A DNA stretch of 23,420 nucleotides from positions 1 through 23,420 of the forward strand of contig JASLFU010000001.1 in the NCBI GenBank assembly GCA_030150405.1. Direction: 5' to 3'. This DNA comes from Ignatzschineria sp. (GTDB lineage Bacteria; Pseudomonadota; Gammaproteobacteria; Cardiobacteriales; Wohlfahrtiimonadaceae). Position numbers and translations under genes: made by a program. Of the stretch, positions 14,627-21,671 are shown piece after piece; position 1 is the stretch's first letter, and the number at the start of each line of letters is the position of its first letter. The notes under the pieces are model-generated. The model had not been told where the DNA came from. It was given only the letters and a program-made list of their open reading frames with translations, and did not search any database.

Positions 14627-14702
14627 AACACAATCTAATAATCGATAACTCCGCTTAAGGGCACTCTTAAAGGCGGCAAGAGATCGATATTTAGATTGCG
14701 TT
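14627..14702 (+). repeat. Large imperfect inverted repeat behind maeB
   Basis: CAATCTAATAATCGAT (14631-14646) faces ATCGATATTTAGATTG (14683-14698); 14 of 16 positions pair, and AAC/GTT extends the stem by three pairs past one mismatch. The 36-base interior holds a second stem, CCGC (14651-14654)/GCGG (14673-14676) with TTAA/TTAA. The structure begins two bases behind the maeB stop, has no T-run and is followed by a separate terminator. It could be a 3'-UTR stability element or a 3'-derived small RNA. Confidence 0.5.
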
Positions 14703-14737
14703 GCAATTAAGCGCATTTTAATCTCATAAAATAAGCA

Positions 14738-14792
14738 CCCCCTAAGTAAAAATAAGATGGTAAAATAGCCATCTTCCACTTAGGGGGTTTTT
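14738..14792 (+). terminator. Two-stem intrinsic terminator after maeB
   Basis: CCCCCTAAGT (14738-14747) pairs perfectly with ACTTAGGGGG (14778-14787), followed by TTTTT. Inside it AAGATGG (14754-14760) pairs with CCATCTT (14769-14775). The long coaxial hairpin ends 33 bases before the next gene. Confidence 0.92.
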
Positions 14793-14824
14793 ATTCTAAC
14801 TTTAAGCAAAACAGACGAGATATT

Positions 14825-15532
14825 ATGAACTGGAAAAAACTTGCGTTTGTGACCGCAACCGCCATGATTATCCAAGCATGCAGCTCCACAACGACCTATA
14901 AGGTACGTCCGGGAGACACGCTTAGCACTATCGCGCGTAATCATAAGATGTCGGTTAGCCAGCTTCAAAGTATGAACAATATCGCTAACCCCAACCATAT
15001 TAAAGTTGGGCAAGTCCTTACAGTAAGCGGAAAAGGAGGCACTCCGGTACGCGGCTCAAATAATACGGCTAAAGCCACCACAGGAGCGCCCACCCCGATC
15101 GCTCGGCGCGATAACACCATTGTGACCCCAAAAGCCCCTGCAGCCCCGAAAGATACCGTACAAACCGGCCTTTCTGGATGGGTTAAGCCTACAGAGGGCG
15201 CCGTTGTGAAGAGCTATAACCCCAACATTCCGGGGCAAAAAGGGATTCAGATTGCCGGAAGCAGAGGGCAACGTATTAACGCCTCCCACGGCGGAGAAGT
15301 GGTCTATGCAGGCTCTGGGAATGCGGGCTATGGGCAGTTAATTATTCTTAAACATAACAGCAATACGTACAGCGCATATGGCTATCTCTCTTCCATTACT
15401 GTGCAAGAGGGAATGAAGGTGAATAAAGGGCAGCAGATTGCAACCATGGGCGAAAGTAGCGATGGCCGAACAGTACTCTACTTTGAGATTCGTACCAAAG
15501 GCCAAACCGTCAATCCAATGAACTATATTTAA
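14825..15532 (+). CDS. NlpD/ActS-like lipoprotein with LysM and degenerate LytM (M23) domains
   Basis: Probably an outer-membrane activator of periplasmic N-acetylmuramoyl-L-alanine amidases, which split septal peptidoglycan. The 235-residue protein has a lipobox IQAC (Cys19, Ser at +2), a LysM peptidoglycan-binding domain at about 24-68 (YKVRPGDTLSTIARNHKMSV), a Pro/Thr/Ala linker (about 70-112), and an M23-type domain at about 115-235. The zinc and catalytic residues are gone: HxxxD became QKGIQ (138-142), the YxHL His is Tyr187, and HLH became VLY (217-219). It is thus a pseudo-peptidase like NlpD, EnvC and ActS. Its size is nearer ActS/YgeR than NlpD, and rpoS/pcm are not adjacent, so no symbol is assigned. 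The ribosome-binding site is weak (GACGAG). Confidence 0.87.
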   Translation: MNWKKLAFVTATAMIIQACSSTTTYKVRPGDTLSTIARNHKMSVSQLQSMNNIANPNHIKVGQVLTVSGKGGTPVRGSNNTAKATTGAPTPIARRDNTIVTPKAPAAPKDTVQTGLSGWVKPTEGAVVKSYNPNIPGQKGIQIAGSRGQRINASHGGEVVYAGSGNAGYGQLIILKHNSNTYSAYGYLSSITVQEGMKVNKGQQIATMGESSDGRTVLYFEIRTKGQTVNPMNYI

Positions 15533-15628
15533 TCACCAGCATTATTAACGCTATTCAATATAGAAAAGATAGGTCATAAAATATGACCCGTAAAGATTAG
15601 ATACCTTAAAGCAGAAAGCCAGACAAAC

Positions 15629-15662
15629 AAAAAAGCTACTTCCACCAGGAGGTAGCTTTTTT
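15629..15662 (+). terminator. Bidirectional intrinsic terminator between the NlpD-like gene and pcnB
   Basis: AAAAAAGCTACTTCC (15629-15643) pairs with GGAGGTAGCTTTTTT (15648-15662) over 15 positions with one G-U, around a four-base loop. T-runs appear on both strands, so it can end both the plus-strand lipoprotein gene and minus-strand pcnB. Confidence 0.92.
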
Positions 15663-15734
15663 ATTATCACACAGAGCCTCTCAAAATAGATGAAAGAGCT
15701 GATAGCTCAGATAGCATCCAAGAGCTCTACACGC

Positions 15735-17123
15735 CTAGCTCTCTTTAGGCGGCTGCCGACGACGGCGCCTTGGCCTTCTGCGGGGACGAGATTTTGATCT
15801 ATTCCCTCTTCTCCCTCGCTCCGAGCCCGCTTCTTCCCTATCCGGATTTGCTCTTTCATACGCCTCCCACTCCTTCTTCCAAAAGGCAGCGCGTTCCACC
15901 ACCTCTTCCGATTCGTTTGCCTCTGCACGAAGTAGAAGAAAGTCATAGGCGGCTTTGAAACGGGAGTGCTCTATCTGTCGCTGCGGATTACGAATCGTTT
16001 TCGCTAGCAACCTAAACTGAAAGATCCAGAGCTCCTCGATAAACTCCCGCACATAACGGGGAATAACAGTAATCTGATTTTGCGCCTTGAAGATCTGCTC
16101 TGCGGCAATACGCGAAGCTTCATGACTTCTAACCCCTTCCGCAAGTAGAGTCTCATATCGCTCCACAAAGGGTGCCCAGAGGAGAGACGCATAAACGAAA
16201 TAGGGTGAGCTTGTTAAGCCCGCTCGAGAGCGCTCATCGGAATTATTTAAAGAGCGCACAAGAAGATGATCTTCAGGAAAACCTACCGCTTTAAGCGCAG
16301 CAAAGGTATCGGGGAACAGAATCTCAAAAATATTGTAATGCATCAATCGTTTGAAAGAATCCACCCCATGCCCCGTCAGAAAGAGCTTTAAAACTTCATC
16401 ATACATTCGGGAAGGGGAGACAAGATGCAAAAGATGCGCATACTCTGCAATGGGCTTTAAGAGCTTAGAATCAATACTAAAACCAAGCTTTGCCTCAAAA
16501 CGAATTGCCCGAATAATACGCACTGGATCTTCATGAAAACGCTCTGCCGGATCTCCAATTAAACGAATCTTACGAGCTTCAATATCCCGCACACCATCAC
16601 AATAATCGATGATCGATTGATTTCTCACATCATAGTAGAGCGCATTAATGGTAAAGTCCCGGCGCAGTGCATCTTCATCGATGGTGCCGTAGATATTATC
16701 CCGCGTAATAAAACCATCTCTATTAGTTTGAAAATGCTTCGACTCTTCATCCACCTCATTGGCCCGGAAAGTGGCAACCTCAATAATCTCTCGCCCAAAC
16801 AGAATATGAGCAAGGCGAAAACGGCGACCAATAATGCGGCAATTACGAAACTCATTACGAATCTCGCTTGGATGTGCATTTGTCACAATATCAAAATCTT
16901 TAGGTGATAGACCTAAAAGAAGATCACGCACTCCACCTCCAACGAGGTAAGCATCGTAACCTGCGCTATTTAAACGGTTAATTACCGAGAGCGAGTTCTT
17001 GGAAATCGCACCATTTCGAATCGGATGCTTTTTTGCTGAATAAACTTTTGGTTCCAAAACACTTTTTCCAAAAAAAGAAAAGCCTTTCAAAAGAAAGGCT
17101 TTTATATCTTTTAACGCTTTCAA
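15735..17123 (-). CDS. pcnB: Poly(A) polymerase I
   Basis: Adds poly(A) tails to RNA 3' ends, promoting exonucleolytic decay. Core motifs of class II nucleotidyltransferases are clear: YDAYLVGGGVRDLLLG (near 55-70), PKDFDIVTNA with the catalytic aspartates, RNCRIIGRRFRLAHILFG, and EDALRRDFTINALYYD. RLIGDPAERFHEDPVRIIRAIRF and an RNA-binding C half follow, then the tail RSKSRPRRRPRRRRRQPP typical of PcnB. The 462 residues match E. coli (465). The N-terminus is uncertain: the frame opens at TTG 17123 with no ribosome-binding site, and the rpsI terminator lies over codons 7-18. A TTG at 17057 (start of LEPKVYS) with GGA nine bases upstream is an alternative. E. coli pcnB itself starts at AUU. 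It lies 14 bases behind rpsI. Confidence 0.93.
   Translation of the reverse strand: MKALKDIKAFLLKGFSFFGKSVLEPKVYSAKKHPIRNGAISKNSLSVINRLNSAGYDAYLVGGGVRDLLLGLSPKDFDIVTNAHPSEIRNEFRNCRIIGRRFRLAHILFGREIIEVATFRANEVDEESKHFQTNRDGFITRDNIYGTIDEDALRRDFTINALYYDVRNQSIIDYCDGVRDIEARKIRLIGDPAERFHEDPVRIIRAIRFEAKLGFSIDSKLLKPIAEYAHLLHLVSPSRMYDEVLKLFLTGHGVDSFKRLMHYNIFEILFPDTFAALKAVGFPEDHLLVRSLNNSDERSRAGLTSSPYFVYASLLWAPFVERYETLLAEGVRSHEASRIAAEQIFKAQNQITVIPRYVREFIEELWIFQFRLLAKTIRNPQRQIEHSRFKAAYDFLLLRAEANESEEVVERAAFWKKEWEAYERANPDREEAGSERGRRGNRSKSRPRRRPRRRRRQPPKES
17070..17103 (-). terminator. Intrinsic terminator of rplM-rpsI, inside the pcnB frame
   Basis: On the minus strand AAAAGCCTTTC and GAAAGGCTTTT form a perfect 11-bp stem with a TTTT loop (plus-strand arms 17093-17103 and 17078-17088). 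A C and seven more T follow. It is 35 bases behind the rpsI stop and overlaps codons 7-18 of the pcnB reading frame as opened at 17123. Confidence 0.9.
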
Positions 17124-17137
17124 TGTATTGGTATTGA

Positions 17138-17530
17138 TTAACGTTTTGAGAACTGCGCCGCACGACGAGCTGCACGACGACCCACTTTCTTACGCTCAAC
17201 ACCACGTGGGTCGCGCGTTACATAGCCCGCCTTACGTAATGTTGTACGATTTGCTTCGTCGTACTCAATAAGTGCACGTGTTAAACCGTGACGGATCGCA
17301 CCAGCTTGACCACTCATACCACCACCTTTAACGGTGACGATTACATCAAACTGATTCTCTGCTTCTAAAAGCTCTAAAGGTTGACGCACGATCATACGCG
17401 AAACTTCACGCGCAAAGTATTCATCTAAAGGCTTACCGTTTACTACAACGTTACCTGTACCTTTACGCAAGAAAACTCTTGCTGATGATCTTTTACGTCT
17501 TCCAGTACCATAATTTTGGTTAGCTGCCAT
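17138..17530 (-). CDS. rpsI: 30S ribosomal protein S9
   Basis: S9 lies in the head of the small subunit; its C-terminal tail reaches the P-site tRNA anticodon. The 130-residue product starts MAANQNYGTGRRKRSSARVFLR, contains VTVKGGGMSGQAGAIRHGL, and ends in the invariant basic tail ending AAQFSKR (family SKR end). Length equals E. coli S9. It is 19 bases behind rplM in the conserved rplM-rpsI order, and pcnB begins 14 bases beyond its stop. Confidence 0.98.
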   Translation of the reverse strand: MAANQNYGTGRRKRSSARVFLRKGTGNVVVNGKPLDEYFAREVSRMIVRQPLELLEAENQFDVIVTVKGGGMSGQAGAIRHGLTRALIEYDEANRTTLRKAGYVTRDPRGVERKKVGRRAARRAAQFSKR

Positions 17531-17549
17531 AATAATTCTCTCTTCCTAA

Positions 17550-17978
17550 TTAGATGTCTAAAACTTTGGGTTGCTGCGATGCATGTGCATGCTCAGGACC
17601 TGCGTAAACTTTAAGTTTACGGAACATGTCACGACCTAAGGAATTCTTAGGAAGCATACCTTTCACTGCAAACTCAATTACTCTTTCAGGTTTAGTTTGC
17701 AACATCTTCTCAAGAGTTGTCTCTCTTAAATGACCAACATAACCAGTATGCTTGTAATAGATCTTTTGTTGAAGCTTCTTACCGCTTACACGGATTTTTT
17801 CAGCATTCACAATTACAATATAATCGCCAGTATCCACATGAGGGGTATACTCAGGCTTATGCTTACCACGTAAGCGTTTTGCAACTTCGCTCGCTAAACG
17901 GCCGAGGGTTTTTCCTTCTGCATCAATTAAAAACCATTCACGGGTTACTTCAGCAGGCTTTGCACTAAATGTTTTCAT
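17550..17978 (-). CDS. rplM: 50S ribosomal protein L13
   Basis: L13 is an early-assembling large-subunit protein. From the ATG at 17978 the product is 142 residues, identical in length to E. coli L13, starting MKTFSAKPAEVTREWFLIDA. It contains LGRLASEVAKRLRGKHKPEY, GDYIVIVNAEKI and GMLPKNSLGRDMFRKLKVY. The open frame extends 16 codons upstream (to 18026), but TTGGAG seven bases before 17978 and the family N-terminus fix the start there. First gene of rplM-rpsI. Confidence 0.98.
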   Translation of the reverse strand: MKTFSAKPAEVTREWFLIDAEGKTLGRLASEVAKRLRGKHKPEYTPHVDTGDYIVIVNAEKIRVSGKKLQQKIYYKHTGYVGHLRETTLEKMLQTKPERVIEFAVKGMLPKNSLGRDMFRKLKVYAGPEHAHASQQPKVLDI

Positions 17979-18027
17979 CGAAAACTCCAAATAAAATAAT
18001 TCACTAACAAAAAAATTTAGTTTCAAT

Positions 18028-18058
18028 AAAAAAGCGCCGCGCAGTAACGTGAATACTG
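18028..18058 (-). promoter_or_regulatory. Hairpin and T-run in the rplM leader
   Basis: In the minus-strand leader CAGTA pairs with TACTG (plus-strand 18054-18058 and 18042-18046), followed by GCGCGGCGC and six T (18028-18033), 50 bases before the L13 start. Weak outer pairing could make an attenuator-like structure. L13 is known to repress its own operon in E. coli; whether this is the target is inference. Confidence 0.35.
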
Positions 18059-18120
18059 AACGTGCGTTGTTTACTGTCTTCTAAATCATACGTTAGGGGT
18101 CGCTGGTAAACGATTTCGCT

Positions 18121-18149
18121 ATTCTACTTAAACCCCTTCTAAAATTCAA
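18121..18149 (-). promoter_or_regulatory. Sigma-70 promoter of rplM-rpsI
   Basis: On the minus strand TTGAAT (plus-strand ATTCAA, 18144-18149), exactly 17 bases, then TAGAAT (plus-strand ATTCTA, 18121-18126). It would give a leader of about 135 bases before the L13 start. Confidence 0.7.
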
Positions 18150-18220
18150 GCCATTTACTATTCTTTCAGACCCGCTTTGCTACACTATTCCCATTACTTT
18201 TTCGCTAAGGATTTAACATC

Positions 18221-19771
18221 ATGAAATTTAAAAAGTCGCTTCTTGCCCTTACTCTCTTAAATCTCACTCTTTTCCCAACAACTCAAGCACTTGAGCTTAT
18301 CTCCCATAGTGAAGAGAGTCTCCCGCTGACTTCCGAAGAGAAAAATAAGCCCATCGATACAGAAAAAGCATTAAACAATGCCAAAATCACGCTCTATAAC
18401 GGAGGTATTGCGCTTATTCATGAATCCCGCAGCTTCTCCCTTATGCCGGGGCAATCAACTCTCACTCTTCCTAATATCTCTCCACAGGCTCTAGCAGAAA
18501 CTCTACTTGTGCAGTTTCAAACCTCAACAGAAGAGAGTAGCGACACGACTAAAGCTGATATAGATCCCCTAAATATTCTTGAAAAACGATTTGACCAGAA
18601 TATTCTTACCCCGCAAACCTTGCTCGAAAATGCCGTCGGGAAGAGCATCACGATTATTCGCCCTACTACAAGCGGCCAAGAGATAAAAGAACAGGCCGAG
18701 CTTCTGACCACAGAAGGTGGGATAATCTTGCGCTATCCAGATCGTATTGAGACCGGGCTTCCTAAAGATGCTCGCATCACATTCAACAAACTCCCCTCAA
18801 CGCTAAATCTCACCCCTACCCTCTCCCTGCTTGTTCAAAACAGCACAGAAGAGAAGATAGAGACAACCGCAAATCTGAGCTATTTGAGCCAAGGATTCTC
18901 GTGGCAAGCAGATTATATGGCCACCTTAAATGAAGCAGGAACAGCACTCGATCTTACCGCTTGGGTCACGCTTAACAATAGGAGTGGCCTCAATTTTCAG
19001 CAAGCGCAGATCGATCTTATTGCCGGCGAGCTCAATATAACGGATCGTCCCGCTGCCCCCATCTTAATGAAGCAAGCACGAATCTCCATGGAAGCGGCAA
19101 ACTTTGATGCCGTTAACGAGAGCCGCCAATCTTTTGGGGATTTTCATCTCTATCAAATCCCAGAAAAGACCGATCTTATCAGTGGTGCAACAAAGCAGAT
19201 TGCGCTCTTTAAACGAGCGGAAATTCCTGTAAAAAAACATTATCAATTTACCAGCGAGAGCGCACACTATCCTTTAAGAGAGGATGAGAGCATACGGCAA
19301 AATGGAGAGATTTTTCTCTCTTTCGATAATCGACAAGCAAATAATCTCGGCTTTCCACTGCCCCAAGGTATTATGCGGATTTATCAATCTGCTCCCGATT
19401 ATGCGCGCTTTTTAGGGGAAGATTATCTTCAAGCCACTCCAAATGAAGGGCGAGTAAATCTCAACCTCGGGCGGGCATTTGATATTACTCTTACCCGCAC
19501 ACAGAGTGACTTTGTAAAACCCAATACAATGCAATGGGAGGTCGCTTACACACTGCACCTCAATAATAATCAAGAGAAAAGTGCGGATATTATTCTTAAA
19601 GAGATTATCCCTAATCCCAATGGAGCCAAATGGGAGCTCATCGAGAGTTCAATTCCCGCCAAGCTCTCCCACAATAGCGCAAGTTGGGAGCTGACTCTGC
19701 CTGAGAATTCCCACCAAAATATTGAATATCGGGTTCGCTATCTGCTCCCCGAGAAAGAATTAAAGCCATAA
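18221..19771 (+). CDS. Secreted protein resembling the DUF4139 family
   Basis: Function unknown. The 516-residue product has a type I signal peptide (MKFKKSLLALTLLNLTLFPTTQA, cleavage near residue 23) without a lipobox Cys, so it should be periplasmic or exported. The N-terminal part starts with the family opening ITLYNGGIALIHESRSFSL followed by LTLPNISPQALAETLLVQF. Next comes a VGKSITIIRP segment, a beta-rich middle (NLSYLSQGFSWQADYMATL, then LDLTAWVTLNNRSGLNFQQAQIDLIAGEL), and a C-terminal region (GIMRIYQ, WEVAYTLHLNN, YRVRYLLP). This arrangement fits the DUF4139 region. It has no cysteine and no evident catalytic motif. It is divergent from rplM and followed by a terminator/promoter overlap. 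Confidence 0.72.
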   Translation: MKFKKSLLALTLLNLTLFPTTQALELISHSEESLPLTSEEKNKPIDTEKALNNAKITLYNGGIALIHESRSFSLMPGQSTLTLPNISPQALAETLLVQFQTSTEESSDTTKADIDPLNILEKRFDQNILTPQTLLENAVGKSITIIRPTTSGQEIKEQAELLTTEGGIILRYPDRIETGLPKDARITFNKLPSTLNLTPTLSLLVQNSTEEKIETTANLSYLSQGFSWQADYMATLNEAGTALDLTAWVTLNNRSGLNFQQAQIDLIAGELNITDRPAAPILMKQARISMEAANFDAVNESRQSFGDFHLYQIPEKTDLISGATKQIALFKRAEIPVKKHYQFTSESAHYPLREDESIRQNGEIFLSFDNRQANNLGFPLPQGIMRIYQSAPDYARFLGEDYLQATPNEGRVNLNLGRAFDITLTRTQSDFVKPNTMQWEVAYTLHLNNNQEKSADIILKEIIPNPNGAKWELIESSIPAKLSHNSASWELTLPENSHQNIEYRVRYLLPEKELKP

Positions 19772-19796
19772 AGTTTAAGGAGTTATCCTCTTAAAA

Positions 19797-19835
19797 TTGG
19801 GAATTATATGCAAAAAACGTATAATTCCCTTTTTT
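19797..19835 (+). promoter_or_regulatory. Overlapping terminator and promoter
   Basis: GGGAATTATA (19799-19808) pairs perfectly with TATAATTCCC (19820-19829) around an 11-base loop, followed by six T: an intrinsic terminator for the DUF4139 gene. The same bases hold TTGGGA (19797-19802), a 17-base spacer and a perfect TATAAT (19820-19825), a good sigma-70 promoter for the next gene. Both readings are well supported. Confidence 0.7.
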
Positions 19836-19893
19836 ATTCAGAGCTTTCCGAAAGGAGCGGCTCAATCCCCTCCTGCTTTTAAAAAGGTTTTCT

Positions 19894-20922
19894 ATGAGCT
19901 CAGTAAACGACGAACAGAGTCATAATAAACGGCTGCATCAATTTCTTATTTATGCAAATGAAGCGCTCAACAACGCCAAAGAGCCGCAAGATCTCATCGA
20001 AGTGGTGGAAAAAGCGCGGCAATTTAATGGCAAATTTCGCTTTAAAAATCGCAATTTCTATCTTAGCTTCCTTGGGATCTTTGCTCTCTTTTTAACTCTA
20101 TTGCCGATATCGATAGATCACGATAACGGATTTGGCATCTTTCTCTCTATAACTCTCCTGATGATCGCCGGAATGCTCTTTAACCGTATGCGCTCCCGAA
20201 ATCGCAGAACGGCTCGATTAGCTCAGCGCATCTTCTATCGCGACCTGCTCTTTGATAATCAGCTCGAGATCGCTCAAAGCGTTGGTCCATACTCCATTGA
20301 AGCCCTACAACAGCGGTTTACCGAGTTTGATCGGGGGAACTATTCACGCAGCATTGAGTCCCTTATTCAAGGGAAGTTTACAGGAGAAAAGAGAAGTTTT
20401 AGCTATCACTATCTGCACTTTCATTACGTCAATCGGCGGGAGATTACTGAAACCGACAGCCAAGGCCGAGAAAGCACCCGAGTAGTTTATGATCATTACG
20501 ATCGCTATGGCCTTTTACTCCCCTTCCCTTACATCACAGCTGTTAAAATTCAGCACCAACCCAAACTTTTGGGGCTGAATAAGGGTACCTATCAACCTGC
20601 TTCCATCGATTTTAATAAACAATTCCATGTCTGGGCTAAAGAAGAGTTTCAAGCTGCGCGCTTTCTAACGCCCACTACAGTGCAGACCATCGAAAATATT
20701 CCCCAACATTTTAAAAAAGCGGCGCTTGAATTTGCCACCGATGGGGAGCTACTCTTTATGTTTGAAGATGATGACCTTATCAGCGCTAAACGGCAATATG
20801 ATCTTAATGATCCCGATGCTTTCCTCCAGGAAATCGCCGGGATTACAGAGCTCCCAAGGCTTAAAGATGCGCTTAAAATCATCGAGATTCTTATTGCTGA
20901 ATCTGATAATAATTTCGCATAA
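19894..20922 (+). CDS. Two-span membrane protein resembling DUF3137
   Basis: Function unknown. The 342-residue protein has a charged, helical N-terminus (1-53), two membrane spans at about 55-74 and 80-98, and a basic stretch (RMRSRNRRTARLAQR). A soluble C-terminal domain follows, with IESLIQGKFTGEKRSFSYHYLHFHYV, YDHYDRYGLLLPFPYI, a DFNKQFHVWAKEEFQAARFLTP segment and an ELLFMFEDDDL segment. The pattern F-x-G-x-(F/Y) strand, then 'F...F.V...d...AR.lLTP', is that of DUF3137 proteins, which I recall as frequent neighbours of lemA. That is the case here: a LemA gene follows 56 bases on. A positive-inside reading puts the C-terminal domain in the cytoplasm. The start has AAAAAGG nine bases upstream. 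Confidence 0.65.
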   Translation: MSSVNDEQSHNKRLHQFLIYANEALNNAKEPQDLIEVVEKARQFNGKFRFKNRNFYLSFLGIFALFLTLLPISIDHDNGFGIFLSITLLMIAGMLFNRMRSRNRRTARLAQRIFYRDLLFDNQLEIAQSVGPYSIEALQQRFTEFDRGNYSRSIESLIQGKFTGEKRSFSYHYLHFHYVNRREITETDSQGRESTRVVYDHYDRYGLLLPFPYITAVKIQHQPKLLGLNKGTYQPASIDFNKQFHVWAKEEFQAARFLTPTTVQTIENIPQHFKKAALEFATDGELLFMFEDDDLISAKRQYDLNDPDAFLQEIAGITELPRLKDALKIIEILIAESDNNFA

Positions 20923-20938
20923 CTCTTTTTAGACAACG

Positions 20939-20944
20939 TATAAT
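20939..20944 (+). promoter_or_regulatory. -10 element before lemA
   Basis: A perfect TATAAT in the context ACGTATAATC, 34 bases before the lemA start. The same CGTATAAT core occurs before ddh and before the DUF3137-like gene. No good -35 is visible, so lemA may be both read through from upstream and started here. Confidence 0.45.
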
Positions 20945-20978
20945 CAAACCGTTATTTCACTATTTATAGGTATTTTTT

Positions 20979-21548
20979 ATGTCCAGTTTACTCTCTATTC
21001 TTCTACTTCTTTTCATCATCGCTCTGCCGATTATTCTTATTCACAATAAGATTATTACCTACTTTAATGCTAGCCAGCGGGCGTGGGCCGATGTCATTGC
21101 TCAAGAGCTGCAGAAAAATCGCGTACTTCCTAAGTTAGAAGAGATTGTAGAATCCTTTAAGCTACATGAATCGGATATCTTAATGGAGACCACTAAACTG
21201 CGTTCTGCTATCAATCAGATCTCTGCTAAAGATGTGGATGTCGATAAACTCTCTGAAATTCAGCAAAAAACGGGAGCACTGATCAACAATCTCCATGCTG
21301 TAGCTGAAAATTATCCAGAGCTAAAATCAGCAGATATTTTCCAGAAGTTTATGCAGGAACTTAGCGAACTTGAACAAAACATCACCGCTAGTGTGCGGAT
21401 CTATAACCGCAATGTGGAGCAGTTTAATACTGCTATCGAAGTCTTCCCCAACTCTTTTGTAAACTCGATGATTACTAAAAAAGAGCGCTTAGATATCTTT
21501 TCAGATACCCAAGCAGCAAGCGGCTTTGAGTATAAGCCCAACTTTTAA
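20979..21548 (+). CDS. lemA: LemA family protein
   Basis: A membrane-anchored helical-bundle protein of unclear role, often found near envelope or protease genes. The 189-residue product has one N-terminal membrane span (about 4-22, LLSILLLLFIIALPIILI) and then an all-helical domain. LemA landmarks are present: NASQRAWADVIAQELQKNRVLPKLEEIVESF (the 'N..Y..a...l..R..liP.L...V' helix), then LHAVAENYPELKSADIFQKFMQELSELEQNI and YNRNVEQFNTAIEVFPNSFV near the end. It shares its neighbourhood with the DUF3137-like gene, a recurring pairing, and is followed by a bidirectional terminator. Confidence 0.88.
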   Translation: MSSLLSILLLLFIIALPIILIHNKIITYFNASQRAWADVIAQELQKNRVLPKLEEIVESFKLHESDILMETTKLRSAINQISAKDVDVDKLSEIQQKTGALINNLHAVAENYPELKSADIFQKFMQELSELEQNITASVRIYNRNVEQFNTAIEVFPNSFVNSMITKKERLDIFSDTQAASGFEYKPNF

Positions 21549-21580
21549 GGAAGCTTAAGCGATAATAAGGTAAAAGATAC

Positions 21581-21618
21581 AAAAAAAGCCCCGGGACCTT
21601 AAGGCTCGGGGCTTTCTA
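21581..21618. terminator. Bidirectional terminator between lemA and trhP
   Basis: AAAGCCCCG (21585-21593) pairs perfectly with CGGGGCTTT (21607-21615). The minus strand then reads seven T (21581-21587), a strong terminator for trhP. The plus strand reads TTTCTATTT, a weaker one for lemA. Confidence 0.88.
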
Positions 21619-21671
21619 TTTGAAGTTGATCTAAAAGAGATTCTCTTAAAACTCCTCAAAGAGCATTTTGA

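Noticed and set aside
14262..14633. Antisense reading frames over maeB, including one of 123 codons ending in the maeB 3' region
   Set aside because: They lie wholly opposite a well-conserved gene, have no recognisable domain or signal, and are explained as shadows of maeB codon use.
15707..15946. Other-frame open reading frames over the 3' end of pcnB
   Set aside because: The Arg-rich tail of PcnB keeps alternative frames open; the poly(A) polymerase frame is the one with family homology.
17978..18026. Longer rplM start 16 codons upstream
   Set aside because: The extension is hydrophobic and unlike L13, and the ribosome-binding site and family length fit the ATG at 17978.
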